Shown here one piece after another: positions 43,210 through 51,830 of a stretch of DNA of 64,000 nt. Positions within the stretch are counted from its first letter, which is position 1. Each line of letters starts with the position of its first letter. Source of the DNA: Robertmurraya dakarensis (lineage in GTDB: Bacteria > Bacillota > Bacilli > Bacillales > Cytobacillaceae); contig NZ_LT707409.1 of the NCBI RefSeq assembly GCF_900156875.1, positions 904,113 through 968,112 of the forward strand. Direction: 5' to 3'. The translations under genes were made by a program, and so were the position numbers. The notes beneath the pieces are model-generated. The model had not been told where the DNA came from. It saw nothing but the letters and a program-made list of their open reading frames with translations, and did no database searches.

Positions 43210-43296
43210 GTGTTTCTATTGATTCCGATCTTTACTTTGGCCATGCCTTTAGCTTTATTTTTATACTTACAAAATAAATTACAAAAAAAGGACTAA
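43210..43296 (+). CDS. Possible 28-aa membrane microprotein
   Basis: GTG-initiated frame FLLIPIFTLAMPLALFLYLQ ending NKLQKKD. A GAGGTGA sequence lies about 20 nt upstream, too far for this GTG, so an unusual start closer to it or no translation are both possible. The reading ends inside a terminator arm. Confidence 0.25.
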   Translation: MFLLIPIFTLAMPLALFLYLQNKLQKKD

Positions 43297-43329
43297 CTTC
43301 CAGCAAGCAAGGAAAAGATAGTCCTTTTT
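43285..43329. terminator. Bidirectional terminator at the end of the germination operon
   Basis: Perfect 11-bp stem AAAAAGGACTA / TAGTCCTTTTT. The A/T tails serve both the plus-strand small genes and the minus-strand ger operon, whose last stop is 6 nt away. Confidence 0.85.
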
Positions 43330-43334
43330 CCACT

Positions 43335-44504
43335 TCATTCCCCAATTCTAATTTTTCTATTTTTAAATGAACCTGAATGTTCAAGCGTAATCGCTGCATG
43401 AATTCCTTTTATGCTATCTTCCCTTAAGAGAGTTTCCTGCTCCTTTAGCCTTTTCCAGTCAGAATGATGCTTTCGATAAAGCTGATGCTCAAGGTTCAGA
43501 AAGTCCACGTTATGCTTTAGACCTAATTGGTATAGATCCCTTATTTCCGCAATAATTGTTTCCTGGGTGAAGTCTTCCATTGCCTCAATATTTATCACAT
43601 TATTTTTCATCCGATTACTGATCAGACCCGTCGCCAGATAGGTAAGCTTGAACTCAAAGTTATCGTTAGATTTAATAGGTTGAATGTCAAAAGCCTGATT
43701 TTTAAGAACAGCGACAAATTCTGGATTATTCCCCTCTGGCACGAGCAAAGAAGCCCGCTGCGTTTCGGATGTAATCCATCGCATTCCCTTGAGCTGCTCC
43801 CAAGAGAAAAAACCTTGGAAGTCTTGTCCCTTAAGATAGAAGGCACCATTGATTTCTAATTTCGGCTCTTTCTTACTGTTAATTGCCCATTGTTTCTTAT
43901 TGACAGAAAGAGAAGGCAAATAGGTGGTTCGTCCTGGTTCAGTGACTTCCCTTGCCATTCTGTTTAATTTTACAGGCTTAATCGTAGAGCTTTGTTCATA
44001 AGAACTCTCTGGACTGTGTAAAATCGTATTCAAGGAACTTTGCTGAAAGAAGCCGGAAGCTGTCAGAATGTCTTCGATAGAATCTTTTGTCGCAAACATC
44101 CACGGGGTTGGGCGGAACTCATAGTATCGCGTTAATCCATCAAAAATATTTCCCAATCCCTGCTCTAGAGCGGATTGAGAAAGGACAATCGCTGTGACAT
44201 GAGCCCAGAGGATCCGTTCCTGTGCCGTATGATAAGCTTTAAAAAACCCATCAATAAAGGTCTTACCCTTTGTTTTTGAAACATACACTTTAGGAGGACT
44301 TTTTTCACCATTCTCGCTTTTTGCGATGGAACCTAAACCAATCATTTGAATATAAATCACGTATTCGTCGTCCACAAAGTCCACGCCGATAGCTGTTGCA
44401 TAGTTTTGGTTTTCGATCTCACCGATATCGCTGCTGCATGAAGTGACGGACATCAAACACAAGATGATGATGAGCCACCAAGTTTTAGAAAATCTACGAA
44501 TCAT
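43335..44504 (-). CDS. Spore germination lipoprotein, Ger(x)C family
   Basis: 389-aa C-subunit of a GerA-type germinant receptor, exported and lipid-anchored to the spore inner membrane. The signal ends in MSVTSC (lipobox), followed by IENQNYATAIGVDF, the start of the GerAC N-terminal domain. The C-terminal Spore_GerAC domain (about 215-380) includes LYQLGLKHNVDFLNLEHQLY and the H-x-DW segment. ATG 44504 lies immediately after the A-subunit stop with GGCGG as ribosome binding site. Expected to be expressed in the forespore from the promoter of the upstream B gene. Confidence 0.92.
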   Translation of the reverse strand: MIRRFSKTWWLIIILCLMSVTSCSSDIGEIENQNYATAIGVDFVDDEYVIYIQMIGLGSIAKSENGEKSPPKVYVSKTKGKTFIDGFFKAYHTAQERILWAHVTAIVLSQSALEQGLGNIFDGLTRYYEFRPTPWMFATKDSIEDILTASGFFQQSSLNTILHSPESSYEQSSTIKPVKLNRMAREVTEPGRTTYLPSLSVNKKQWAINSKKEPKLEINGAFYLKGQDFQGFFSWEQLKGMRWITSETQRASLLVPEGNNPEFVAVLKNQAFDIQPIKSNDNFEFKLTYLATGLISNRMKNNVINIEAMEDFTQETIIAEIRDLYQLGLKHNVDFLNLEHQLYRKHHSDWKRLKEQETLLREDSIKGIHAAITLEHSGSFKNRKIRIGE

Positions 44505-44505
44505 A

Positions 44506-45948
44506 TCATTTTCGCCGCCTCTGTATAAAAGAAGTTTCAAATTTCTTTCGATTAAAAGGGTTCACAGTAAATGCAGCCAATATTTCCTTAAAATTTAAGG
44601 AGGCAACAGGCTCAAGATAAGCGATTTTAAAGGATTCAAGATTACTCACATACAGGAGTGTACTGAAAAAACCAATAAAAAGTCCGTAAACGCCCAAAAA
44701 AATCGAAAGTAGCAAAATATAGAGCCGTAAAACGGTAACGGTACCGACAAGGGATTGGTTAACGAGTGTGTAGCTGGCAACGGCTGTCAATGCAATCATG
44801 ACGATCATCGTAGGGGATGCCATTCCTGCACGTATAGCGGCATCTCCAATAATCAATCCACCAACAATGGAAATGGTTTGTCCAACAACCGTAGGCATGC
44901 GAATCCCGGCTTCTCTTAATAATTCAAAAAGGGCAAGAATAAAAAAGGCTTCTAATCCAATCGGTAAAGGCAAGCCCTCTCGAGATACGATCACTGTAGC
45001 CAGCAAGGCAAAAGGGAGTTGGTCCATATTGACAGAGGATAATGCTACCCAAAACCCTGGCAGGAAAATAGCAATACATAAGCCAATAATCCGAAGAATA
45101 CGACCAAACATCACAAAATAATAGGGGAAATGAATATCTTCAGGTGACTTAACGAGCTCGAAAATATTAATCGGACCAATTAACACAGAGGGGGAACCAT
45201 TTACAATTAGAATAAATCTTCCCCGAAGCATGGTTTCTATCGCAAAATCTGGACGGGTTATATAATCAATCAATGGGAAGAGAGAAAAGCTTTTATCAGA
45301 TAACCATTGCTCCAATTGGCCGCTGCTTATCACACTTTCCGATTCAAACTCACCCAAACGCTTTCTAACTTCTTCAATGACTTCCATATTGGCTTTATTT
45401 TTTAAATAGAGTAAAGATACTTCGGTTTTACTAAGAGATCCTAATACAAAGGACTCACAATAAAGCTGTTCAGACTTCATCCTTTTCCGAATCAGTGAGA
45501 TGTTAACATTCATTTCCTCTGTAAAGCTATCCTTTGGACCCTTGATTGACACCTCTGTAGTAGATTCTTCCGGATTACGTTGAGGAATTTTGCCAATATC
45601 AAATACATGAAAAAAAGAGGTGCCTTCCTTGTAAAGAATAAGAAACCCCGAAAATACAGAATTCAGCATTTCCTTGATATTTCGGACATGCTTGACAGGA
45701 GGAAGTTCACCGATTTGATTCCGATGGTGCTCGTCGGTACTGATACTTAGAAGAATACGATTGAAATATTCATTTAGCTGAGAGGTATCCAGCATTCCTT
45801 TACAATAGAACACTTGAAGTGCTAAATCATCCTCCAGCGAAATAAATTCAATATCACCATAGTGTTTGAAAAAACTGTTGATATCCTCAGTAGTCAATTC
45901 TCCATTTTGTAAAGCCTTTTGTAATTCATCCATTTGGTTCTCGTTCAT
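44506..45948 (-). CDS. Spore germination protein, GerA family (A subunit)
   Basis: 480-aa integral membrane A-subunit of a germinant receptor. A soluble N-terminal half (residues 1-260, including ISLIRKRMKSEQLYCESFVL and YITRPDFAIETMLRGRFILI) precedes five membrane helices (about 280-300, 305-330, 360-380, 395-430). GLPLPIGLEAFFILALFELL and REAGIRMPTVVGQTISIVGG are family signature segments. It overlaps the B-subunit stop by 4 nt. With B and C it detects small nutrients and starts spore germination. Germinant specificity is not predictable. Confidence 0.94.
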   Translation of the reverse strand: MNENQMDELQKALQNGELTTEDINSFFKHYGDIEFISLEDDLALQVFYCKGMLDTSQLNEYFNRILLSISTDEHHRNQIGELPPVKHVRNIKEMLNSVFSGFLILYKEGTSFFHVFDIGKIPQRNPEESTTEVSIKGPKDSFTEEMNVNISLIRKRMKSEQLYCESFVLGSLSKTEVSLLYLKNKANMEVIEEVRKRLGEFESESVISSGQLEQWLSDKSFSLFPLIDYITRPDFAIETMLRGRFILIVNGSPSVLIGPINIFELVKSPEDIHFPYYFVMFGRILRIIGLCIAIFLPGFWVALSSVNMDQLPFALLATVIVSREGLPLPIGLEAFFILALFELLREAGIRMPTVVGQTISIVGGLIIGDAAIRAGMASPTMIVMIALTAVASYTLVNQSLVGTVTVLRLYILLLSIFLGVYGLFIGFFSTLLYVSNLESFKIAYLEPVASLNFKEILAAFTVNPFNRKKFETSFIQRRRK

Positions 45949-47027
45949 ACGTCTTGATATCCTCTCTTAATAGGCAGATAACTGATCAAAAGCAGGGCAA
46001 ACGTAAAGATTATGCTGCTAATAAAAGCAATTGGATAAAAGAATTTCCCGACCATGATTTGAACCCACATATCACTTGTTGGAACAGTTGTCACAACTGC
46101 TAATGCAAGAGACACGATTACGAGTAGTATGATTTTTTTTCGATTAGAACGCATCTTCAGGCAATCTAAGAGCAGATATAATCCTAAAGACACGCGAATA
46201 ACCACTCCGCTTAACAATTGAAAAACGGCTAAAAAGTCTACATGGGAAACATATTCCCCCAAAGTAATCAGCCTCCACTGTTCAAATGCAGGGAAGCGCA
46301 TATCTGCTGCTACAGTTGGCCCAAATGATGAGATGACCCCTAGCGTTGGACCGAGGATCAATCCAGTCAGAGTCGTGATCAGAATAAAAAGATTGAAAAA
46401 ACTAAATGATTTCTTCATATGATGCTGGACCATCAAAAGAATTAGAAAATCTGCACTCCCGCCAAGAATGACGATGATCCCTTTTATAATTGGATCATAG
46501 CCTTCAACCAGTATTGGAAAAATGTAAGAATAATCTTTTTCCTGCATCGTGAAAAAGGCAACAAAATACCCTAACAACCATACGATTGGCAATAAAACCG
46601 CGGACATATAAACAATCGATTTCATTCCGCTATAGGCGGAAAAGGCGCATATTAATAGGAAGGGCAGCATAACCACAAACGATGGAGTTTGTGGAAGAAA
46701 ATAAATATTCACCGATTGTATTAAGTCATAAAAGGATATACCACTAATGGTTAATACATAAAGGAACAGAAATGCAATAATCAAGCGTGAGATCACCTTG
46801 CCAGTACGTGCCTTTACCCAGTCGTACAATCTTTGTCTTTCTTGATTTCGTTTCATAATCAAAAAAATTAGGAATCCCCAAAGGATCAAGAAAAAATAAG
46901 CAATCAAGGCACACACCCATGCATCACGCTTTCCCGTCGTTAACAAGTGAGGCATAATCAACACATGATTCGATATACCAATAAACAACGTCAGCACAAA
47001 AAACATTTGAAGCCGGGAAAACGTCAC
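45945..47027 (-). CDS. Spore germination protein, GerB family (endospore germination permease)
   Basis: 360-aa APC-fold B-subunit with about ten helices, beginning TFSRLQMFFVLTLFIGISNH. Length fits GerAB/GerKB (about 365). GTG 47027 follows GGTGGTGGTAC. An in-frame extension reaching 47246 would run into the insertion sequence and has no family similarity, so it is rejected. First gene of the B-A-C operon. The insertion sequence starts 187 bp upstream and the leader of the operon may be shortened by it. Confidence 0.9.
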   Translation of the reverse strand: MTFSRLQMFFVLTLFIGISNHVLIMPHLLTTGKRDAWVCALIAYFFLILWGFLIFLIMKRNQERQRLYDWVKARTGKVISRLIIAFLFLYVLTISGISFYDLIQSVNIYFLPQTPSFVVMLPFLLICAFSAYSGMKSIVYMSAVLLPIVWLLGYFVAFFTMQEKDYSYIFPILVEGYDPIIKGIIVILGGSADFLILLMVQHHMKKSFSFFNLFILITTLTGLILGPTLGVISSFGPTVAADMRFPAFEQWRLITLGEYVSHVDFLAVFQLLSGVVIRVSLGLYLLLDCLKMRSNRKKIILLVIVSLALAVVTTVPTSDMWVQIMVGKFFYPIAFISSIIFTFALLLISYLPIKRGYQDV

Positions 47028-47213
47028 AGTACCACCACCAATATCTGGGTCGATACTAGTTATTGTTTGGATATCATTCCATTTTATACAAGTTAAACTG
47101 TGATAAAGGTTTTGATAGAAAAGGAGGGGGAGCGGGGCATAAGGACAGCCGTTACCCATAAAATAATGGGTATTAATATCCAATTGAGAAAGATAATAAA
47201 ATATAAAAAACGA
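47028..47213 (-). promoter_or_regulatory. Leader of the germination operon, bounded by the IS pair
   Basis: 186 bp left between the operon's GTG and the insertion sequence. A forespore-type promoter (sigma-G) is expected here, but no convincing match was found by eye. Before insertion this region continued into the 5' side of the 276-aa membrane protein gene. Confidence 0.3.
47206..47213. repeat. Target site duplication, left copy (AAAAACGA)
   Basis: The same 8 bp occur at 50898-50905, directly after the second IS copy. The pair therefore flanks both copies together. Confidence 0.75.
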
Positions 47214-47294
47214 GGTAGTGTAAAAAGTTCTATGAAAACTTAACACTAACCCTTTGATTCCTTCCAGTTTTTATGTGGTAAGGCCACGCAATCG

Positions 47295-47421
47295 CTCTTG
47301 ACAAACACGCCAATGGTTTAACAAAAGGCTATCAAGGGCGAAGAGGACAAAAAGAAGGCATACCAAATAAGCCCTTGGTTGTTTCCATTTTAAACCATTG
47401 GCAAGTTCGGTTTGTCAAGAG
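47295..47421. other. Long nested hairpin in the IS tail, copy 1
   Basis: CTCTTGACAAAC (47295-47306) pairs with GTTTGTCAAGAG (47410-47421). Inside it CCAATGGTTTAA (47310-47321) pairs with TTAAACCATTGG (47390-47401), and AAGGGC with GCCCTT nearer the apex. There is no T run on either side. It may stop transcription into or out of the IS or be a structured RNA or transposase site. Confidence 0.7.
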
Positions 47422-47470
47422 TTCGCTCCGCCGATTGCTGAATAGCTTAAGGGCTCTGCTAAACAAAAAG

Positions 47471-48910
47471 TTAGGCTACCTGTTGCTCGATAATCCATTG
47501 TTGGGCTAACTCTATAAGCTTTGTCCAACGTGCTGGCATGGTGGGAAGCCCTTGTAATTGAGGGTTTACCACAGGCACTTTTCCTTCTAAGGATGCATGA
47601 GGCCGTAGAAAATTAAAATAGGCCACAAACAAAGTGACAAAGGATACAGATCCTTTTTCCGAACCAAATCCATGAGTCGAGCGATAGTTGCCTTTAAATG
47701 TTCGATTGAGCCTCTCTATAATCTGTTTTAAAGGTCTGTATTCCGTTGAGACTGGGTCTTCATTTGTAAGCCCAATCACTTGCTTCACATCAAAAGAAAT
47801 ATCATGCTGAGCGAAAAAGTGTTGTGCTAAAAGATAGATTGGGTTTCCATCCACTACAAAAGTAAGGTCTTTTGGAATCTCTTTCATCTTTACTAACACT
47901 TCATCTATCGCACGAATGGCTGACGCTGTATCTCGATTGGCAGACACCGGGTAAGATAGGATGATCTTTTTCACTGCGTCAAAAAAGAAAAACAAATAAT
48001 GCCAGCGTCCATTCACTCGAATATAAGTTTCATCACCACAAAATTGATCTGAAAGATCATACGGATAGTGATCGACGTAAGGCTTAAGCAAGAGCGCAAC
48101 ACTATTTTCGTAGTTCAATATCGTCTGATGAGAAATCATAACTCCGTGAACATCCTGCATAATCGCGGCTGTTTTACGGGCCGAAAGGCCATAGTTTACA
48201 TGATAGGTCAATATAAGTCCTAAGGTATGTGGGGATGCATAAATCCTAGATAAATCCACTCTCGGCAACTCTGGTGAATCTTTGGATAAAGGTTGAAATT
48301 CAATATGAAACTGACGAAAAATGTATCTCAGTTTAAATGCCTGAGGGTCCTTTCTAAACCTTTTCTTCTCTTTTGAAGACATTGCGTTTATTTTCTTTTG
48401 ATAGTAAGAACAATCATTGTTTTTACATTTGTACACATCAAAGTCTTTACGTTCCTTGATTTTTTCTAGAGTCTTCGAACAATGAGGGCACTTCAAAATG
48501 GCCTCTTTGGAATAACGGCTTTTATCATTGAAAAGACAGGAACAGACTTTGCATAGATACTGTCCTTTATCTCCATTATTGGCATAAAGGTAATCTGATG
48601 GAGCACCACACTTTGGACAGTTCATAGATTTAGGGACTGAAATTTTTGCATTCTTACGCCTTTGAACAGGTTTAAGGGGTTTCCCGTTTTTCTCTAAGTA
48701 TTCAGTAAGGAGAAGTTGATAATCGAGATTTTCTAGTAGTTCTATGATCGGTAGATCATCTACCTGAAGTTTACGATAGGGTTTATTCACCGGCTGTTCT
48801 GTTGGCTTATCAAACATACTTTTACCAATTAATAAGGTAAGTAATGTTCGAATCATTTGTTCTTGATAGTTTATAAAAGTTAATAAATAGGTTATAATTT
48901 GAGGGTACAA
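47471..48910 (-). CDS. DDE transposase with N-terminal zinc ribbons, copy 1
   Basis: 479 aa. Two CxxC..CxxC clusters lie at about residues 98-123 (CPKCGAPS and CKVCSCLF) and 145-170 (CPHCSKTL and CKNNDCSYY). The catalytic core has DETYIRVNGRWHYLFFFFD for the first acid, FVVDGNPIYLL for the second and QIIERLNRTFKGNYRS for the glutamate. The layout is similar to IS6-type DDE enzymes. TTG start with TGGAAGTGAC upstream. Intact, so probably still active. Confidence 0.9.
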   Translation of the reverse strand: MYPQIITYLLTFINYQEQMIRTLLTLLIGKSMFDKPTEQPVNKPYRKLQVDDLPIIELLENLDYQLLLTEYLEKNGKPLKPVQRRKNAKISVPKSMNCPKCGAPSDYLYANNGDKGQYLCKVCSCLFNDKSRYSKEAILKCPHCSKTLEKIKERKDFDVYKCKNNDCSYYQKKINAMSSKEKKRFRKDPQAFKLRYIFRQFHIEFQPLSKDSPELPRVDLSRIYASPHTLGLILTYHVNYGLSARKTAAIMQDVHGVMISHQTILNYENSVALLLKPYVDHYPYDLSDQFCGDETYIRVNGRWHYLFFFFDAVKKIILSYPVSANRDTASAIRAIDEVLVKMKEIPKDLTFVVDGNPIYLLAQHFFAQHDISFDVKQVIGLTNEDPVSTEYRPLKQIIERLNRTFKGNYRSTHGFGSEKGSVSFVTLFVAYFNFLRPHASLEGKVPVVNPQLQGLPTMPARWTKLIELAQQWIIEQQVA

Positions 48911-49051
48911 ATTGTCACTTCCATTCTAGGTTGTTGGGTGTGTGGTAACCTCAATTATCCTTAGAATTCAGGGGGTGGCAATTTTTTTGCTTATAAAGCC
49001 CTCTATCAAGGTATTTAATAGCCTATTTCTTATAAAAGTTTTGACAATACG

Positions 49052-49059
49052 AATGGGAA
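49052..49059. other. 8-bp junction between the two IS copies (AATGGGAA)
   Basis: The only sequence separating the two elements. It has exactly the length of the target duplication and does not match the flanking duplication, as expected if a dimer was inserted as one unit and kept 8 bp of its former flank. Confidence 0.75.
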
Positions 49060-49140
49060 GGTAGTGTAAAAAGTTCTATGAAAACTTAACACTAACCCTT
49101 TGATTCCTTCCAGTTTTTATGTGGTAAGGCCACGCAATCG

Positions 49141-49267
49141 CTCTTGACAAACACGCCAATGGTTTAACAAAAGGCTATCAAGGGCGAAGAGGACAAAAAG
49201 AAGGCATACCAAATAAGCCCTTGGTTGTTTCCATTTTAAACCATTGGCAAGTTCGGTTTGTCAAGAG
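49141..49267. other. Long nested hairpin in the IS tail, copy 2
   Basis: The same two nested stems as in copy 1, displaced by 1,846 bp. Confidence 0.7.
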
Positions 49268-49316
49268 TTCGCTCCGCCGATTGCTGAATAGCTTAAGGGC
49301 TCTGCTAAACAAAAAG

Positions 49317-50756
49317 TTAGGCTACCTGTTGCTCGATAATCCATTGTTGGGCTAACTCTATAAGCTTTGTCCAACGTGCTGGCATGGTGGGAAGCCCTTG
49401 TAATTGAGGGTTTACCACAGGCACTTTTCCTTCTAAGGATGCATGAGGCCGTAGAAAATTAAAATAGGCCACAAACAAAGTGACAAAGGATACAGATCCT
49501 TTTTCCGAACCAAATCCATGAGTCGAGCGATAGTTGCCTTTAAATGTTCGATTGAGCCTCTCTATAATCTGTTTTAAAGGTCTGTATTCCGTTGAGACTG
49601 GGTCTTCATTTGTAAGCCCAATCACTTGCTTCACATCAAAAGAAATATCATGCTGAGCGAAAAAGTGTTGTGCTAAAAGATAGATTGGGTTTCCATCCAC
49701 TACAAAAGTAAGGTCTTTTGGAATCTCTTTCATCTTTACTAACACTTCATCTATCGCACGAATGGCTGACGCTGTATCTCGATTGGCAGACACCGGGTAA
49801 GATAGGATGATCTTTTTCACTGCGTCAAAAAAGAAAAACAAATAATGCCAGCGTCCATTCACTCGAATATAAGTTTCATCACCACAAAATTGATCTGAAA
49901 GATCATACGGATAGTGATCGACGTAAGGCTTAAGCAAGAGCGCAACACTATTTTCGTAGTTCAATATCGTCTGATGAGAAATCATAACTCCGTGAACATC
50001 CTGCATAATCGCGGCTGTTTTACGGGCCGAAAGGCCATAGTTTACATGATAGGTCAATATAAGTCCTAAGGTATGTGGGGATGCATAAATCCTAGATAAA
50101 TCCACTCTCGGCAACTCTGGTGAATCTTTGGATAAAGGTTGAAATTCAATATGAAACTGACGAAAAATGTATCTCAGTTTAAATGCCTGAGGGTCCTTTC
50201 TAAACCTTTTCTTCTCTTTTGAAGACATTGCGTTTATTTTCTTTTGATAGTAAGAACAATCATTGTTTTTACATTTGTACACATCAAAGTCTTTACGTTC
50301 CTTGATTTTTTCTAGAGTCTTCGAACAATGAGGGCACTTCAAAATGGCCTCTTTGGAATAACGGCTTTTATCATTGAAAAGACAGGAACAGACTTTGCAT
50401 AGATACTGTCCTTTATCTCCATTATTGGCATAAAGGTAATCTGATGGAGCACCACACTTTGGACAGTTCATAGATTTAGGGACTGAAATTTTTGCATTCT
50501 TACGCCTTTGAACAGGTTTAAGGGGTTTCCCGTTTTTCTCTAAGTATTCAGTAAGGAGAAGTTGATAATCGAGATTTTCTAGTAGTTCTATGATCGGTAG
50601 ATCATCTACCTGAAGTTTACGATAGGGTTTATTCACCGGCTGTTCTGTTGGCTTATCAAACATACTTTTACCAATTAATAAGGTAAGTAATGTTCGAATC
50701 ATTTGTTCTTGATAGTTTATAAAAGTTAATAAATAGGTTATAATTTGAGGGTACAA
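49317..50756 (-). CDS. DDE transposase with N-terminal zinc ribbons, copy 2
   Basis: Translation is the same as the copy-1 transposase over all 479 residues, including both zinc ribbons and the DDE residues. Either copy could supply the enzyme for both elements. Confidence 0.9.
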   Translation of the reverse strand: MYPQIITYLLTFINYQEQMIRTLLTLLIGKSMFDKPTEQPVNKPYRKLQVDDLPIIELLENLDYQLLLTEYLEKNGKPLKPVQRRKNAKISVPKSMNCPKCGAPSDYLYANNGDKGQYLCKVCSCLFNDKSRYSKEAILKCPHCSKTLEKIKERKDFDVYKCKNNDCSYYQKKINAMSSKEKKRFRKDPQAFKLRYIFRQFHIEFQPLSKDSPELPRVDLSRIYASPHTLGLILTYHVNYGLSARKTAAIMQDVHGVMISHQTILNYENSVALLLKPYVDHYPYDLSDQFCGDETYIRVNGRWHYLFFFFDAVKKIILSYPVSANRDTASAIRAIDEVLVKMKEIPKDLTFVVDGNPIYLLAQHFFAQHDISFDVKQVIGLTNEDPVSTEYRPLKQIIERLNRTFKGNYRSTHGFGSEKGSVSFVTLFVAYFNFLRPHASLEGKVPVVNPQLQGLPTMPARWTKLIELAQQWIIEQQVA

Positions 50757-50897
50757 ATTGTCACTTCCATTCTAGGTTGTTGGGTGTGTGGTAACCTCAA
50801 TTATCCTTAGAATTCAGGGGGTGGCAATTTTTTTGCTTATAAAGCCCTCTATCAAGGTATTTAATAGCCTATTTCTTATAAAAGTTTTGACAATACG

Positions 50898-50905
50898 AAA
50901 AACGA
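50898..50905. repeat. Target site duplication, right copy (AAAAACGA)
   Basis: Matches 47206-47213. Lies 20 bp before the next gene's ATG. Confidence 0.75.
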
Positions 50906-50925
50906 ACAGGTGAAAGGGTTATGAG

Positions 50926-51756
50926 ATGAAGAAAAATCAGAACTCAAAGTATTATACATTGCTCATTTTTGTTCACTTTTTTCTTCTACTTTATGTTCTT
51001 TATAAAAAGAAAGATAGAAAGACGATACTCCTCACATTTTTGTCTATAGTAGGTTTAGCTTTTTATTTTGAATACCCGTTATATATATCAAAAGCATATA
51101 GTTATAAAACCAATCTCTTAAAAAATAAAGAACAAGACAATTCGTTTGGGTCTGTTTTGTCCCAAGGATTGTTTGTTCCAACGGTTGCGATATTCATATC
51201 TTCTTACCAATTAGGATGGAAAATAAAACTCTTATTTACCCTTTATTTTGTTTTTATCGAAAGAATATTTATCATGTTAAATATTTTTAAAAATAATTGG
51301 TGGAACACCATTTATACGATGTTCTCTATTTTTGTTTATTTTTTTATCAGTGATGGTTGGTATAAGGGGTTGAAAAAAGGAAACAAGTTCATTACAACTA
51401 TGACTCACTACAATACCTTCCACGTAATTTATTTGAATTTTTTATTTTCACTTTCGATTTTTCAGAAATTCAGGTTCATACCTGTAAAATTTACAACAAA
51501 GCGATGGTATCATCACTACTCTTTTGTCAAAATATATATCACTCTTGAAACGTTATTAACGATGTATTTTTCTGAACAAAAGAACAGCAAATTAAAGGCA
51601 CTTCCTTTGCTAATTGTTACCATAATAGACACGATCCTGAGGAAAGTAAACTTTTTAACAGTAAAAGGTAATTATTGGGTATCCATATTTCCGGTAAGAT
51701 TTCTCTCGTATTTGTCATTATATTTATTACAGAAAGGAGATAGGTCTCGCTACTGA
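50926..51756 (+). CDS. Multi-pass membrane protein of unknown function, 276 aa
   Basis: Seven or eight hydrophobic segments (about residues 10-26, 32-50, 78-97, 103-118, 128-146, 168-184, 222-238, 252-268), very rich in Phe, Ile, Tyr and Lys. GTGAAAGGG lies upstream of the ATG. Before IS insertion it was divergent from the germination operon and about 200 bp from it, so it may share its regulation, but no family was recognised. Confidence 0.65.
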   Translation: MKKNQNSKYYTLLIFVHFFLLLYVLYKKKDRKTILLTFLSIVGLAFYFEYPLYISKAYSYKTNLLKNKEQDNSFGSVLSQGLFVPTVAIFISSYQLGWKIKLLFTLYFVFIERIFIMLNIFKNNWWNTIYTMFSIFVYFFISDGWYKGLKKGNKFITTMTHYNTFHVIYLNFLFSLSIFQKFRFIPVKFTTKRWYHHYSFVKIYITLETLLTMYFSEQKNSKLKALPLLIVTIIDTILRKVNFLTVKGNYWVSIFPVRFLSYLSLYLLQKGDRSRY

Positions 51757-51781
51757 AGCAGTACAGCTAATTTTATATAAA

Positions 51782-51814
51782 AAAGATGGGAAGTTTTGCG
51801 TACCTCCCATCTTT
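51782..51814. terminator. Bidirectional terminator between the membrane protein and the sulfurtransferase
   Basis: AAAGATGGGA / TCCCATCTTT stem, 13-nt loop, between convergent genes. Confidence 0.75.
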
Positions 51815-51830
51815 ATAGCTTATTAGAGAT

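Larger units (their letters stand above)
47214..49051 (-). mobile_element. Insertion sequence copy 1 (IS6-like DDE, 1,838 bp)
   Basis: Ends GGTAGTGTAAAAAGTTCTAT and the inverse of ATAAAAGTTTTGACAATACG form imperfect terminal inverted repeats of about 20 bp. The copy shares its length with the second one and no difference between them was noticed. It encodes one transposase. About 255 bp of non-coding DNA after the transposase stop includes a long hairpin. Eight-base target duplications and the DDE catalytic layout resemble the IS6 group, but the transposase is about twice the usual IS6 length. Confidence 0.9.
49060..50897 (-). mobile_element. Insertion sequence copy 2 (IS6-like DDE, 1,838 bp)
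   Basis: Same orientation and apparently the same sequence as copy 1, at an offset of 1,846 bp. Its right end abuts the second target duplication and lies 28 bp before the start of the next plus-strand gene. Lack of visible divergence points to a recent event. Confidence 0.9.

Noticed and set aside
47028-47213. Sigma-G promoter of the germination operon
   Set aside because: Candidate boxes (TGTATA, CAATAACTA) do not fit the spacing or consensus well enough to be reported as a promoter.
47028-47246. N-terminal extension of the GerB-type permease
   Set aside because: It would cross into the IS end, has no family similarity, and the family length is met from GTG 47027.
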